From: Ignavibacteria bacterium GWF2_33_9
GTDB lineage: Bacteria; Bacteroidota; Ignavibacteria; Kapaibacteriales; UBA2268
NCBI GenBank assembly: GCA_001804565.1
Contig: MHAC01000003.1
Location: forward strand, 3,476 to 46,887
Direction: 5' to 3'
Length of the DNA stretch: 43,412 bases
Part shown: piece after piece, positions 34,893 to 43,257 of the stretch
Position numbering within the stretch: position 1 is the stretch's first letter
Layout of the letters: each line of letters starts with the position of its first letter
The notes under the pieces: model-generated
What the model was told of the DNA's origin: nothing
Seen by the model: the letters and a program-made list of their open reading frames with translations, nothing else
Databases searched by the model: none
Made by a program: the position numbers and the translations under genes

Positions 34893-35462
34893 ATGGATAA
34901 TAACAACAAGATAGTATCTTTTGAAGATGAGCCACTAATATTAGTGGATGAAAATGATAATGAAATTGGTTATCTAACAAAAGATCTATGTCATAAAGGA
35001 ATGGGAATTTTGCACAGAGCTTTTTCTATTTTCCTATTTAACGATAAAATGGATTTAGTTTTGCAAAGAAGAAGTAGTGACAAGCTACTTTGGGGCGATT
35101 ACTGGTCAAATACAGTTTGCAGTCACCCAAGAAAAGGTGAAACTTTAGAAATAGCTACTAAAAGAAGACTTGAAGATGAATTGGGCATTACTGCAGAACT
35201 TACTCACCTTTTCAAATTTCAGTACCAAGCAAAGTTTAAGAACTTAGGTTCAGAACATGAACTTTGCCATGTTTTCATCGGTAGACACAATGGACTTTAT
35301 TTTCCAAATCCTAATGAAATTAAAGACTTGATGTTAATACCTTTTGATGAGGTTGAAGTAGAATTAAAAAGAAATGAAAAGCTTTATACTCCATGGTTCA
35401 AAATGGAATGGGCTAGTATTATAAAAGATTACAAAAAAGAAATTCATAATTTATTTAAATAA
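34893..35462 (+). CDS. idi: Isopentenyl-diphosphate isomerase, type I
   Basis: It interconverts IPP and DMAPP, completing the route to both C5 units. The 189-residue Nudix-fold protein has catalytic C76 in NTVCSHPRKGE, metal ligands H41 (LHRAFS) and H78, the Nudix-like stretch ATKRRLEDELGI and catalytic Glu in SEHELCHVF at about 121-123. The reading frame is open back to 34839, but the extra 18 residues do not look like the family, so the ATG at MDNNNK, 17 bases after the stop of the fusion gene, is chosen. It is the last isoprenoid gene of the operon. Confidence 0.95.
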   Translation: MDNNNKIVSFEDEPLILVDENDNEIGYLTKDLCHKGMGILHRAFSIFLFNDKMDLVLQRRSSDKLLWGDYWSNTVCSHPRKGETLEIATKRRLEDELGITAELTHLFKFQYQAKFKNLGSEHELCHVFIGRHNGLYFPNPNEIKDLMLIPFDEVEVELKRNEKLYTPWFKMEWASIIKDYKKEIHNLFK

Positions 35463-35471
35463 GGTTTAATT

Positions 35472-36659
35472 TTGAATATATTATTTCTAACTCCAAGATT
35501 ACCCTTTCCTCTCATCGGTGGCGATAGAGTAAAACCTTATTTTTTACTCAAACATATTGCACAAAAGCATAAAGTAACTTTGGTGACTTTTTATCAAGGA
35601 AAAGAAGATCCAGCTAATTATATTAAAGAAATTGAAAACATTGGAGTTGAAGTTTTTACGATTCCATTAAATCCTTTTAAAGCAGGTTTGAGCTGCTTTT
35701 TCAGAGGATACAAATTACGACCAATTGAAATTTTATACTATTTCAGTAATAATTTCCAAAAGAAAGTAGATGAATTATTAAGTACCCGAAAATACGATAT
35801 TGGTTTTTCATTTTTTATGAGAACTGCCGAATATTTACAAAATAAGAATATAAAAAAAATTCTCATAGCAGAAGACAGTCGAATTCTTTATCAAAGCAGA
35901 TCTTATCAGGAAACAATCAATCCTTTGCAGAAAATGGTTCGTTATTATGAATTTCTAACTTTAAAGAATTATGAACCTTCCATTATCAGACGCTTTAATG
36001 CTACAACTTTTGTTACTCAGGAAGATATTTCTTTTGCAAAATCTAATTCAATTAAGTCGATTTTTAGATTATTAACTAATGGCACCGATGTAGACTATTT
36101 TATACCTGCTGATTTCAATAAACGAAAGAATATCCTATTTACTGGAAAATTTGATGTATGGGCCAATCAATTGATGGTTGAGAGAATTATTAAAAAAATT
36201 ATGCCGAAGGTTAAAGAAATATTCCCTAATATAATTTTTTCGTTTGTAGGTGCAAATCCTACTAAAATATTAAAAGATCTTGCCGAAAAAAATAAAATTG
36301 ACTTGCACTCGAATGTCCCCACTATGCTGCCCTATTTACAAAATGCAAGAATTTATTTACATCCTCATAGAGGTGCAACCGGAATTCAAAATAAGTTGCT
36401 TGAAGCATTAAGTGCCGGATGCCCTGTTGTGACAACAACTTCCGGTAATCAGGGAATATACGGAAAACATAAAGAACATCTCATGATAGGATTAACTGAT
36501 GAAGAAATTGCAAATAACATTATTGAACTTTTGCATAATGAGGAATTGTCAAAACAACTCTCAAAAAATGCTAGAGAATTGATTATTCAAACCCATTCCT
36601 GGGAAAAGATATATTCAGAGTTTGATGCAATTTTAGAGGAATTTGCAGAAAATGAATAA
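35472..36659 (+). CDS. Glycosyltransferase family 4 protein
   Basis: The 395-residue protein has the two-Rossmann GT-B plan of GT4 enzymes. N-terminal LFLTPRLPFPLIGGDRVKPYFLLKHIA is like the exopolysaccharide-associated Stp1-like transferases. C-terminal NGTDVDYF, FTGKFDVWANQ, FVGANP and NKLLEALSAGCPVVTTT bind the sugar nucleotide. It likely builds cell-surface polysaccharide or lipid-linked glycan from the cytosolic face. It starts at TTG 10 bases after idi with AAGG a few bases upstream, and its stop overlaps the next start (ATGAATAA). Donor and acceptor sugars are unknown. Confidence 0.85.
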   Translation: MNILFLTPRLPFPLIGGDRVKPYFLLKHIAQKHKVTLVTFYQGKEDPANYIKEIENIGVEVFTIPLNPFKAGLSCFFRGYKLRPIEILYYFSNNFQKKVDELLSTRKYDIGFSFFMRTAEYLQNKNIKKILIAEDSRILYQSRSYQETINPLQKMVRYYEFLTLKNYEPSIIRRFNATTFVTQEDISFAKSNSIKSIFRLLTNGTDVDYFIPADFNKRKNILFTGKFDVWANQLMVERIIKKIMPKVKEIFPNIIFSFVGANPTKILKDLAEKNKIDLHSNVPTMLPYLQNARIYLHPHRGATGIQNKLLEALSAGCPVVTTTSGNQGIYGKHKEHLMIGLTDEEIANNIIELLHNEELSKQLSKNARELIIQTHSWEKIYSEFDAILEEFAENE

Positions 36660-37197
36660 AATTGCTGTTTTTCTCGATAGAGATGGAATTGTTAATGAAA
36701 GAATTATTGATGATTATGTGAAAACCATTGATGACTTCGTTTTCATTGAAGATTTTTTTGAAACTTTCAGAATCATTCATGATTTTGGAGCATTAACATT
36801 TTTAGTCACCAATCAGCAGGGTGTTGGAAAGAAGTTAATGACTGTAAAAGATTTATCAATTATTCATAATCAGATGAATCTAATTCTCAAAAAAAAGTGT
36901 GGTGCTAATTTTACTGAAATTTTCTTTTGTCCTTCGCTGGATGAAGATAATGATTTCCGTAGGAAGCCAAATCCAGGAATGATTTTGGAAGCTATTGAGA
37001 AATATAAGTTAATTCCCGAAAAATGCATTATAATTGGAGATAGTAAATCTGATATTTTATCGGGTAAAAGTGCTAAAATTAAAACTATATACATCGGAGA
37101 AGTTAATTCTGAAGTATCGAGTTCTGATTATAAGTTCAAAAATCATAAAGAATTGAACTCAAATTTAGAAGTTATATTAAGTGAATTGTTATTATAA
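36652..37197 (+). CDS. HAD-IIIA hydrolase, GmhB-like phosphatase
   Basis: The 181-residue protein has all HAD motifs: D9-x-D11 in FLDRDGIVNE, TNQQGVGK (motif II), K in RRKPNPGM (motif III) and GDSKSD (motif IV). The order and wording follow the heptose-bisphosphate phosphatase/histidinol-phosphatase branch. There is no cap domain and no zinc cysteine cluster, so heptose specificity is not assured. The ATG overlapping the preceding glycosyltransferase stop is preferred over TTG three codons earlier. Pairing with a glycosyltransferase hints at LPS-core or capsule sugar work, which is inference. Confidence 0.82.
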   Translation: MNKIAVFLDRDGIVNERIIDDYVKTIDDFVFIEDFFETFRIIHDFGALTFLVTNQQGVGKKLMTVKDLSIIHNQMNLILKKKCGANFTEIFFCPSLDEDNDFRRKPNPGMILEAIEKYKLIPEKCIIIGDSKSDILSGKSAKIKTIYIGEVNSEVSSSDYKFKNHKELNSNLEVILSELLL

Positions 37198-37200
37198 AAA

Positions 37201-39288
37201 TTGATTTCAAGAGCATTAAAATATTTACAAAGGTACAAACACAATACCCTATTGATATATTGGTATGAGAAGTTTATTGATACTGAATATATGTTTATAT
37301 TCACACTGGCAGTATTTATAGGTTTATTGACCGGATTAGTTGAGGTATTTTTAATTCAATTAATCCACTTCACTTCACATTTGTTTTTCACAGGTCACGG
37401 TAAAACAATTTTGGAAAAAATTTCCAATTCACCTTGGTATTTAGTGTTGATACTTCCCACCCTTGGAATAATGGTAAGTGTGTTTATCAATAAATTATAT
37501 TTCCAGAAAAGTACAACACATGGAGTGGCATCTATCATTGAAGCTGTACTCTTGCGAAGTGGGATAATACAAATTTTTAAACCAATACTCAGAGGTTTCA
37601 CAACTGCCATTACAATAGGGACCGGTGGCTCAGTTGGTCCCGAAGGTCCTGCTGCATATTTAGGTGCTGGAATAGGTTCTTCTATCAGTCAATTTTTTAA
37701 TGTAAATCCACGAAGAACCAAAACGCTTGTTGCTGCAGGTACAGGTGCAGGTATTGCTGCTGCATTTAATGCTCCAATTGCCGGAGCTTTGTTTGCTGTT
37801 GAAATTATTTTAATGGAGTTCAAATTTAAGCAATTTTCAGCAATTGTCATATCTACAGTGCTTGCAACCTTTGTTTCACGTTCATTAAATGGAGATAATG
37901 CTGTATTCCATTCATCCTCATATATGCTGCATAATGGATTAGAATTTATTTTATTTGCATTGATGGGTGTCCTTTCAGGTATTTTTTCATGGTTATTTAT
38001 AATAACATTAGATAGTTTTGAAAATTATGTCCATAATAAAGTAAAAATCAATTCTTATATTGTTGCACTTATTGGTGGTACACTTATTGGTGTTACAGGT
38101 ATTTTCCTGCCGGATATACTCGGAACTGGATATGACACAATTGACAAGGGCATTTTAAATAATCTAATTTGGTATATTGCTCTTGCTATTGTAATTGTTA
38201 AAATTCTCACAACTTCTCTCACATTAGCTTCGGGTGGTGCAGGCGGTGTATTTGCACCTGCTTTAGTTGTTGGTGCTACACTTGGTGCATTCTTCGGAGA
38301 GATATTTTACTTTCTAACACCAAATCTGGTTAGCAAACCAGAGGCATTTGTATTTGTTGGTATGGCTGGACTATTGGCAGGAACAATGCATGCTCCATTT
38401 ACTTCAATAATCATGATTTTCGAACTCACTAAAAATCAAGACTATATACTTCCAACAATGATTACCTCAATTTTAAGTGTTGCAATCACAAAGAAATTAA
38501 TTAAAGATTCGATTTATACAAAGCCATTGGCAAATCATAATATAAATTTACATGGAAAAACTGAATTGAATGTACTTGATTCTTTGGCTGTAAAAGATGT
38601 TTATAAAAAACAATATGAAGTATTATATGAAAATTCGAAATTTATTGAAGTAATAGACAAAGTATTGCAACCAGGTAATCACGCTGTTGCTGTATTAACA
38701 CTTGACAATAAGTACTATGGATTAATTTCTATTAATATGATTAAAGAAGTTATTTTGGATATCGATATCGTCAGCAATTTACTTATTGCAGGAGATATTG
38801 CAGAAAAATATATTCCAAAAGTAACTGTAAATCAATCTTTAAAAAATGTTTGGGAAAAAATGAATAAAAGTCATTTTGACTTTTTCCCTGTTGTTGAAGA
38901 AGATGATGAAAACATACTTCTTGGTATTTTATTCCGTCAGGATATTGATGAAGCTTATAATCAGGAACTTGAAAGGTTCGATTTATCAACGAATTTGGCT
39001 ACTATAATCTCTGAAATGTCTCAGGAAAAGCATTATACTATTGTTGGTGACTATATTTTAACAGAAATAGATGTTCCAAACGAATTTATTGGAAAATCTA
39101 TAAAGGAATTGGATGTTAGAAATAGTTATGAAGTCGAGATTATTACAATTAAGTCCTTTTCTGCAGATGGAGCAATCTTCGATTTAATTCCAAAAGCTGA
39201 TTATGTTTTCAAAAAATCTGATAAACTTATAATCACTGCCAAACCGGAAATAGTAAATAAACTGGAAAATTTGGGTATAATTAAATAA
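37201..39288 (+). CDS. ClC-family chloride channel/transporter with CBS pair and RCK_C domain
   Basis: The first about 430 residues form the ClC membrane fold: GTGGSVGPEGP at 140-150 with gating Glu E148, GAGIAAAFNAPIAGALFAVE near 179-200, and SGGAGGVFAPALVVGA near 347-362. A CBS pair (about 455-585) follows, then a C-terminal RCK_C/TrkA-C-like domain (about 600-695; VPNEFIGKSIKELDVRN, DKLIITAK). In E. coli ClC the intracellular proton Glu follows directly after the conserved Glu (FIIEEM); here FAVEII has Ile at that place, so proton coupling may be absent. It starts at TTG 3 bases after the HAD gene and converges on the aroE-aroK gene with an 8-base overlap. Confidence 0.9.
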   Translation: MISRALKYLQRYKHNTLLIYWYEKFIDTEYMFIFTLAVFIGLLTGLVEVFLIQLIHFTSHLFFTGHGKTILEKISNSPWYLVLILPTLGIMVSVFINKLYFQKSTTHGVASIIEAVLLRSGIIQIFKPILRGFTTAITIGTGGSVGPEGPAAYLGAGIGSSISQFFNVNPRRTKTLVAAGTGAGIAAAFNAPIAGALFAVEIILMEFKFKQFSAIVISTVLATFVSRSLNGDNAVFHSSSYMLHNGLEFILFALMGVLSGIFSWLFIITLDSFENYVHNKVKINSYIVALIGGTLIGVTGIFLPDILGTGYDTIDKGILNNLIWYIALAIVIVKILTTSLTLASGGAGGVFAPALVVGATLGAFFGEIFYFLTPNLVSKPEAFVFVGMAGLLAGTMHAPFTSIIMIFELTKNQDYILPTMITSILSVAITKKLIKDSIYTKPLANHNINLHGKTELNVLDSLAVKDVYKKQYEVLYENSKFIEVIDKVLQPGNHAVAVLTLDNKYYGLISINMIKEVILDIDIVSNLLIAGDIAEKYIPKVTVNQSLKNVWEKMNKSHFDFFPVVEEDDENILLGILFRQDIDEAYNQELERFDLSTNLATIISEMSQEKHYTIVGDYILTEIDVPNEFIGKSIKELDVRNSYEVEIITIKSFSADGAIFDLIPKADYVFKKSDKLIITAKPEIVNKLENLGIIK

Positions 39289-40582
39289 TTCTTGAAATTT
39301 CTTCAGTAAGTCGTGAAATCCCTTCTTCAAAAGATCCATTGTTCGAAAAAATCATTTCTGAACTAAAGAAATAAGTATCTTTTCTTCTTTCATATAATTC
39401 TTTTGCTTGCATTTTATCAATTATGAGCGGTCTGTTTCTCAAATCAGAAATTCTATCATAACATTTCTCGAAAGTTGAATAAATCCATACTATTTTTCCA
39501 GAATTTTTAAGTAAATCTCTATTTTCTTGATATTCGAAAATTCCTCCACCAACTGCTATAATAGATAATTTATCAGTAAATTTTAATTCTGAATTTAATT
39601 GAATTAATAATTCCCTTTCTTTCTCTCGGAAAATCTTTTCACCAAATTGACTAAAAATTTCAGGAATATTCATTTTCATTTTTTTTTCAATTTCCTCATC
39701 TAAGTCAATGAAATTTAATCCAAGTTTCTCTGCAATTAATCTTCCAAAAGTCGTTTTTCCTGAACCTGAAAAGCCGGCAAATATTATTGACTTAGATACA
39801 TTCAATTCGGAATGATTAAGTACTTCCAACAATGCAGCTTTCTTTACTTTTATCTTTGTAAATAATTCAAAAGCAAAAACTGCCTGATTAATCAACCAGT
39901 TATAAGCTGAAATAAGTCTAAATCCAAATTCATTTTTCTTATTTTCGAAAAATGAATTATGATAAATTGAATCAATAATTATTTGATGGGAAGAAAATGT
40001 TAACTCATTTAATATATCTGAATTAGGAGGAATAGTTGATATGATAATATCAAAACCTGCAATTCTAGTCCTTAAGTCATCATCATTTATATAATTTACA
40101 TTGTTATCGTTTGAAACTTTTATTGCTTTCGACAAATCTCTATCCCATAAAGAAATAATTGAATTGAAATTTTTAAGGGCAACTGTAGTAATTTGTCCTG
40201 AAATTCCACAACCTAAAATCAAAACTTTCTTCCTATTGCAATCAATTTTTTCATCCCAAATAATTTGCAAAATTCCGAAATAATCTGTATTAAATCCATC
40301 AATATTTTGAATGTCCCTAAAAAGGATAGTATTTGCTGAATTCAATATTGATGATTGATAGTCAATTCTACTTAAATGAGGTATAATCGTCCTTTTGAAA
40401 GGACTTGTCACATTATATCCATCCATATTTAAATCTCTAGCAAAATCAAATGCATCCTGAGCATTAGAAGCAGAAAAACGATTGTAATATAATGGAACAG
40501 AATTCTGGTGAGCCAAATAATTATATATTAAAGGACTTTTACTGTGAAAGATTGGAGATCCAATAACTGCAAGTTTAAGCAT
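39281..40582 (-). CDS. Fused shikimate dehydrogenase-shikimate kinase
   Basis: The single 433-residue frame catalyses two successive steps of the shikimate pathway. Residues about 1-255 are AroE: FHSKSP near 12-17, YNVTSPFK with K63, SANTI near 82-86, FNTDYFG with D100, the NADP loop LGCGISGQ at 123-130 and NWLINQAVFAFELF. Residues about 264-433 are AroK: P-loop GFSGSGKTT at 270-278, DLDEEI at 293-298, R319 in IFREKE, VGGG near 344-347 and R384 in RNRPLI. Some AroE segments are loose compared with the family. The order matches the pathway (dehydroshikimate to shikimate to shikimate-3-phosphate). Confidence 0.92.
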   Translation of the reverse strand: MLKLAVIGSPIFHSKSPLIYNYLAHQNSVPLYYNRFSASNAQDAFDFARDLNMDGYNVTSPFKRTIIPHLSRIDYQSSILNSANTILFRDIQNIDGFNTDYFGILQIIWDEKIDCNRKKVLILGCGISGQITTVALKNFNSIISLWDRDLSKAIKVSNDNNVNYINDDDLRTRIAGFDIIISTIPPNSDILNELTFSSHQIIIDSIYHNSFFENKKNEFGFRLISAYNWLINQAVFAFELFTKIKVKKAALLEVLNHSELNVSKSIIFAGFSGSGKTTFGRLIAEKLGLNFIDLDEEIEKKMKMNIPEIFSQFGEKIFREKERELLIQLNSELKFTDKLSIIAVGGGIFEYQENRDLLKNSGKIVWIYSTFEKCYDRISDLRNRPLIIDKMQAKELYERRKDTYFFSSEMIFSNNGSFEEGISRLTEEISRII

Positions 40583-40598
40583 AGATTTAACTAAAATT

Positions 40599-40646
40599 GA
40601 AATACCCGAGCCAATTCAATTATTATTGTATAACTCGGGTATTTTA
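40599..40646 (-). terminator. Terminator after groES
   Basis: An inverted repeat of about 11 bases (AAATACCCGAG/CTCGGGTATTT) with a 23-base loop lies between the groES stop and the aroE-aroK start. Read on the minus strand it is followed by CAATTTT, a modest T-run. Confidence 0.65.
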
Positions 40647-40667
40647 ATATATTAAAAAAATAAAATT

Positions 40668-40940
40668 TTAGTAAACAATTTTTGCTAAAACATCTGAAAC
40701 TTGAAGAATTTTATATTCTTTATTATCAATCGTGATATCTTCACCACCATATTTTGCATAAAGAACGTTATCACCAATAGCAAATGCTTCTTTAACCTCT
40801 TCGGCAGTTCCAATTTCAATAACTTTGCCAATAATTGGTTTTTCTTTTGCTGTATCAGGAATGATGATTCCGCTTTCAGTTTTCTTCTGTAATTCAGTTG
40901 GTTCAACTAAAATTCTGTCTCCACAAGGTTTAATTTGCAT
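40668..40940 (-). CDS. groS: Co-chaperonin GroES
   Basis: GroES caps the GroEL barrel during protein folding. The 90-residue protein starts MQIKPCGDRILVEP and has TESGIIIPDTAKEKP (the mobile loop and its flank), GDNVLYAKYGGEDI and a C-terminal YKILQVSDVLA, all typical. An in-frame ATG four codons upstream exists, but the MQIKP start aligns with known GroES N-termini and has GGAG just before it. groEL, which normally follows, is absent; a terminator and aroE-aroK come next instead. A glutaredoxin-like gene lies 17 bases upstream in the same direction. Confidence 0.95.
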   Translation of the reverse strand: MQIKPCGDRILVEPTELQKKTESGIIIPDTAKEKPIIGKVIEIGTAEEVKEAFAIGDNVLYAKYGGEDITIDNKEYKILQVSDVLAKIVY

Positions 40941-40957
40941 TTTTAACTCCATTATAA

Positions 40958-41206
40958 TTAGTTTATGTTTAAAAATTTGTTAATTTTCGATTTATCAAAT
41001 CCTATAATTGGACGATTGTTAATTAATACAACAGGAACACCAGTATTACCATTAGTTCGTTTTTGCATATCCAATGCAGCAGCACGGTCTTTAGATACAT
41101 CAATATCTTTAAACTTAATATTTTTTTCTTTGAGGTATCTTTTCAAATTATTGCAATGAAAACAAGTTGGAGTTGAGAATACAATTACTTTTACTGTTTG
41201 TTCCAT
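40958..41206 (-). CDS. Glutaredoxin-like thiol-disulfide protein
   Basis: The 82-residue thioredoxin-fold protein has the redox pair C15-x-x-C18 in STPTCFHCNN, the cis-proline block TGVPVV (P58) and a final helix, as in NrdH/YruB-type glutaredoxins. It reduces disulfides in the cytosol, with glutathione, thioredoxin reductase or other donors unknown. It lies just upstream of groES on the same strand, so the two may be cotranscribed. No clear promoter of the TAnnTTTG kind is seen on this strand. Confidence 0.85.
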   Translation of the reverse strand: MEQTVKVIVFSTPTCFHCNNLKRYLKEKNIKFKDIDVSKDRAAALDMQKRTNGNTGVPVVLINNRPIIGFDKSKINKFLNIN

Positions 41207-41221
41207 ATCTTCATTAAAATT

Positions 41222-41251
41222 TTGTTGATTAAATAATTAATCGTAAATTTG
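41222..41251 (+). promoter_or_regulatory. Promoter of the ArsR-plsC-ureohydrolase operon
   Basis: TTG (41222-41224), 19 bases and TAAATTTG (41244-41251), again preceded by TCG, repeat the spacing seen at the rpsU operon and tRNA-Ser. The predicted leader is about 65 bases. Confidence 0.68.
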
Positions 41252-41323
41252 TTTTTTCATAAAAGTAAATAAACGTTAATTTGCTTTTATTATTTTCCTA
41301 TTTATAAATGAATAGTTAGTAAT

Positions 41324-41626
41324 ATGAACAAAAAATCCAAATTTCTTTTTTCATCTGAGGAAATGGTAATCCTTACTTCAAAATTTAAAATTATGTCTGA
41401 AGAATCTAGAATTACTATTTTACAAACATTGCATAATGCAGAAAAATCAGTAAGCGAAATTGTCGAAGAAACCGGTTTTTTGCAAGCCAATGTATCTAAA
41501 CAGCTCAAATTACTTTCTAGTGGGGGTATTGTAACATTTCGTACAGTTGGTAAACAGCACCTTTACAAAATCGCAGATGACCAAATATTAAAGATTTGCA
41601 AGGCAATCTGCTCTACAAAAGAATAA
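41324..41626 (+). CDS. ArsR-family transcriptional regulator
   Basis: The 100-residue winged-helix protein follows the ArsR plan: FKIMSEESRITILQTL near 21-36, then SEIVEETGFLQANVSKQLKLL (recognition helices) and the wing VTFRTVGKQHLYKI. The classical alpha-3 metal site (ELCVCDL) is replaced by KSVSEIV, so it is not an arsenic or cadmium sensor of that type. C92 and C96 in ICKAICS near the C-terminus could sense thiols or sulfide, as in other ArsR branches; this is inference. plsC begins 2 bases after the stop, so the two are cotranscribed. Confidence 0.88.
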   Translation: MNKKSKFLFSSEEMVILTSKFKIMSEESRITILQTLHNAEKSVSEIVEETGFLQANVSKQLKLLSSGGIVTFRTVGKQHLYKIADDQILKICKAICSTKE

Positions 41627-41628
41627 AA

Positions 41629-42345
41629 ATGAAAAAGATAATTTTTTATTACAAGGCACTTCTTTTTGTTTTAGATTTATTTTATAGAGGTATTTTGATA
41701 CTCTTTTTACCTCGGAAATTATTAAATAAGTACTTTACCAAAATCGCTAATAACTGGGCAAAGCGGCTCGTTCAAATAGCTCACGTCAATATTGAAATTA
41801 TAGGGCTTGATAGATTTGATCCTAAAGGTAATTATATATTCACAGCGAATCACTCTTCTATGTTTGATATCCCAATATTAATGTCTATTGTTAAAAGTTC
41901 CTTTAGAATAATTTACAAAAAAGAATTGGAGAAAATATTCTTTTTTGGTCCTGTAATGAAACGTACTCCATTTATTTCAGTAATTCGAGATAATTCAAAA
42001 AATGCAATGCAAAGTGTACAACTTGCTTTGAAAGAGATACAGAGCGGTACTTCTGTTATGATATGGCCTGAAGGTACACGGTCTGAAGACGGTTCTCTTG
42101 GAGAATTTAAAAGAGGAGCATTTTACCTCGCTGCTCGTTCGGGTAAACCAATTGTACCTGTAACAATAATAAATGCCTATAAAATACTGCCAAAAGGAAG
42201 ACTCGAATTTAAATCAGGTGTTAATGTGAAAGTAATTTTTGATGAACCAATAGAGTGTCCTGAAAATATGGATAGAATTCAGGAAAAAGAAATGATGAAC
42301 AGCATCAAACAAATTATTGGAAATAATATTGAACTTTATTCATAA
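41629..42345 (+). CDS. plsC: 1-acyl-sn-glycerol-3-phosphate acyltransferase
   Basis: It acylates lysophosphatidic acid to phosphatidic acid at the inner membrane, an early phospholipid step. The 238-residue protein has an N-terminal membrane segment (about 8-27), the acyltransferase motif NHSSMFD with H75 and D80, and WPEGTRS near 146-152 with FKRGAF. The frame is open upstream into the ArsR gene, but the ATG at MKKIIF, two bases after the ArsR stop, gives the normal length. Other acyl acceptors (ornithine lipid, for example) cannot be excluded. Confidence 0.88.
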   Translation: MKKIIFYYKALLFVLDLFYRGILILFLPRKLLNKYFTKIANNWAKRLVQIAHVNIEIIGLDRFDPKGNYIFTANHSSMFDIPILMSIVKSSFRIIYKKELEKIFFFGPVMKRTPFISVIRDNSKNAMQSVQLALKEIQSGTSVMIWPEGTRSEDGSLGEFKRGAFYLAARSGKPIVPVTIINAYKILPKGRLEFKSGVNVKVIFDEPIECPENMDRIQEKEMMNSIKQIIGNNIELYS

Positions 42346-42357
42346 GGAATTTTTACA

Positions 42358-43257
42358 ATGATAACTTTACCTGAAGAAAGTAATTTCTTAGCAATAGAAG
42401 AAAAAGTGTCCACGTATTCAACCTCAAAAATTGTTATAGTTCAAGCTCCTTATGAACATACTGTTAGTTATGGTGGTGGGGCTGCACTTGGTCCTAAGGA
42501 AATAGTCAATGCTTCTGCTTATGTTGAATTTTACGATGATGAATTCGATAAAGAATTATGTTTCGAAAAAGGGATTGCGACACTGGAACCAATTGATTTT
42601 CAGGGCAAGGTTGATGCCGCTGCACTAGAATTAATATACAATCAGATTTCAACATTATTAAGTGATGATAAGTTTGTTGTTACCCTTGGAGGTGAACATA
42701 CAATTTCATCTGCCCCAATCAAAGCACATTACGAAAAATATCCAAATATGTCAGTTCTTCAATTTGATGCTCATTCAGATTTAAGGGAATCTTATCAAGA
42801 TTCGATTTATTCCCATGCTTCGATAATGGCCCGTGTTGCTGAGTTTTTCCCAAATGAACACATAACTCAAGTTGGAATACGAGCTCAGTGCATTGAAGAA
42901 GCTATGTTTATAAAAGAAAATAATATTAACACATTTTATGCATCAGGTATTAGAACCGGAAAGTACGGTAATGATTGGATAAAAAAACTCGTGGATACTT
43001 TGGCTGATGAAGTCTATATCACTTTTGATGTAGATGCATTCGATCCTGCTATTATGCCAACTACAGGTACTCCAGAGCCAGATGGAATGACTTATCAAGA
43101 TGCACTAAATATCTTTAGAGCTATCAGAATTGCCGGTAAAAAGATAATTGGCTTTGATGTAGTGGAACTCGCTCCGGTCGAAGGAATAAATCATACTAAC
43201 CTGACTTGTGCCAGATTAGTATATAAACTTTTAAACTATGCTTTTTATGATTTATAA
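42358..43257 (+). CDS. speB: Agmatinase-like ureohydrolase
   Basis: The 299-residue protein belongs to the arginase/agmatinase family, which hydrolyses guanidino groups to urea with a dinuclear manganese centre. Ligands are visible: H114 in GGEHTISS, D137/H139/D141 in FDAHSDLR, and D224/D226 in TFDVDAFDP; H153 in YSHASIM contacts the substrate. The wording and length fit agmatinase (agmatine to putrescine) better than arginase. Guanidinobutyrase or similar remain possible. AAGGA lies before the ATG, 12 bases after plsC. Its end overlaps the convergent purB stop by 6 bases. Confidence 0.85.
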   Translation: MITLPEESNFLAIEEKVSTYSTSKIVIVQAPYEHTVSYGGGAALGPKEIVNASAYVEFYDDEFDKELCFEKGIATLEPIDFQGKVDAAALELIYNQISTLLSDDKFVVTLGGEHTISSAPIKAHYEKYPNMSVLQFDAHSDLRESYQDSIYSHASIMARVAEFFPNEHITQVGIRAQCIEEAMFIKENNINTFYASGIRTGKYGNDWIKKLVDTLADEVYITFDVDAFDPAIMPTTGTPEPDGMTYQDALNIFRAIRIAGKKIIGFDVVELAPVEGINHTNLTCARLVYKLLNYAFYDL

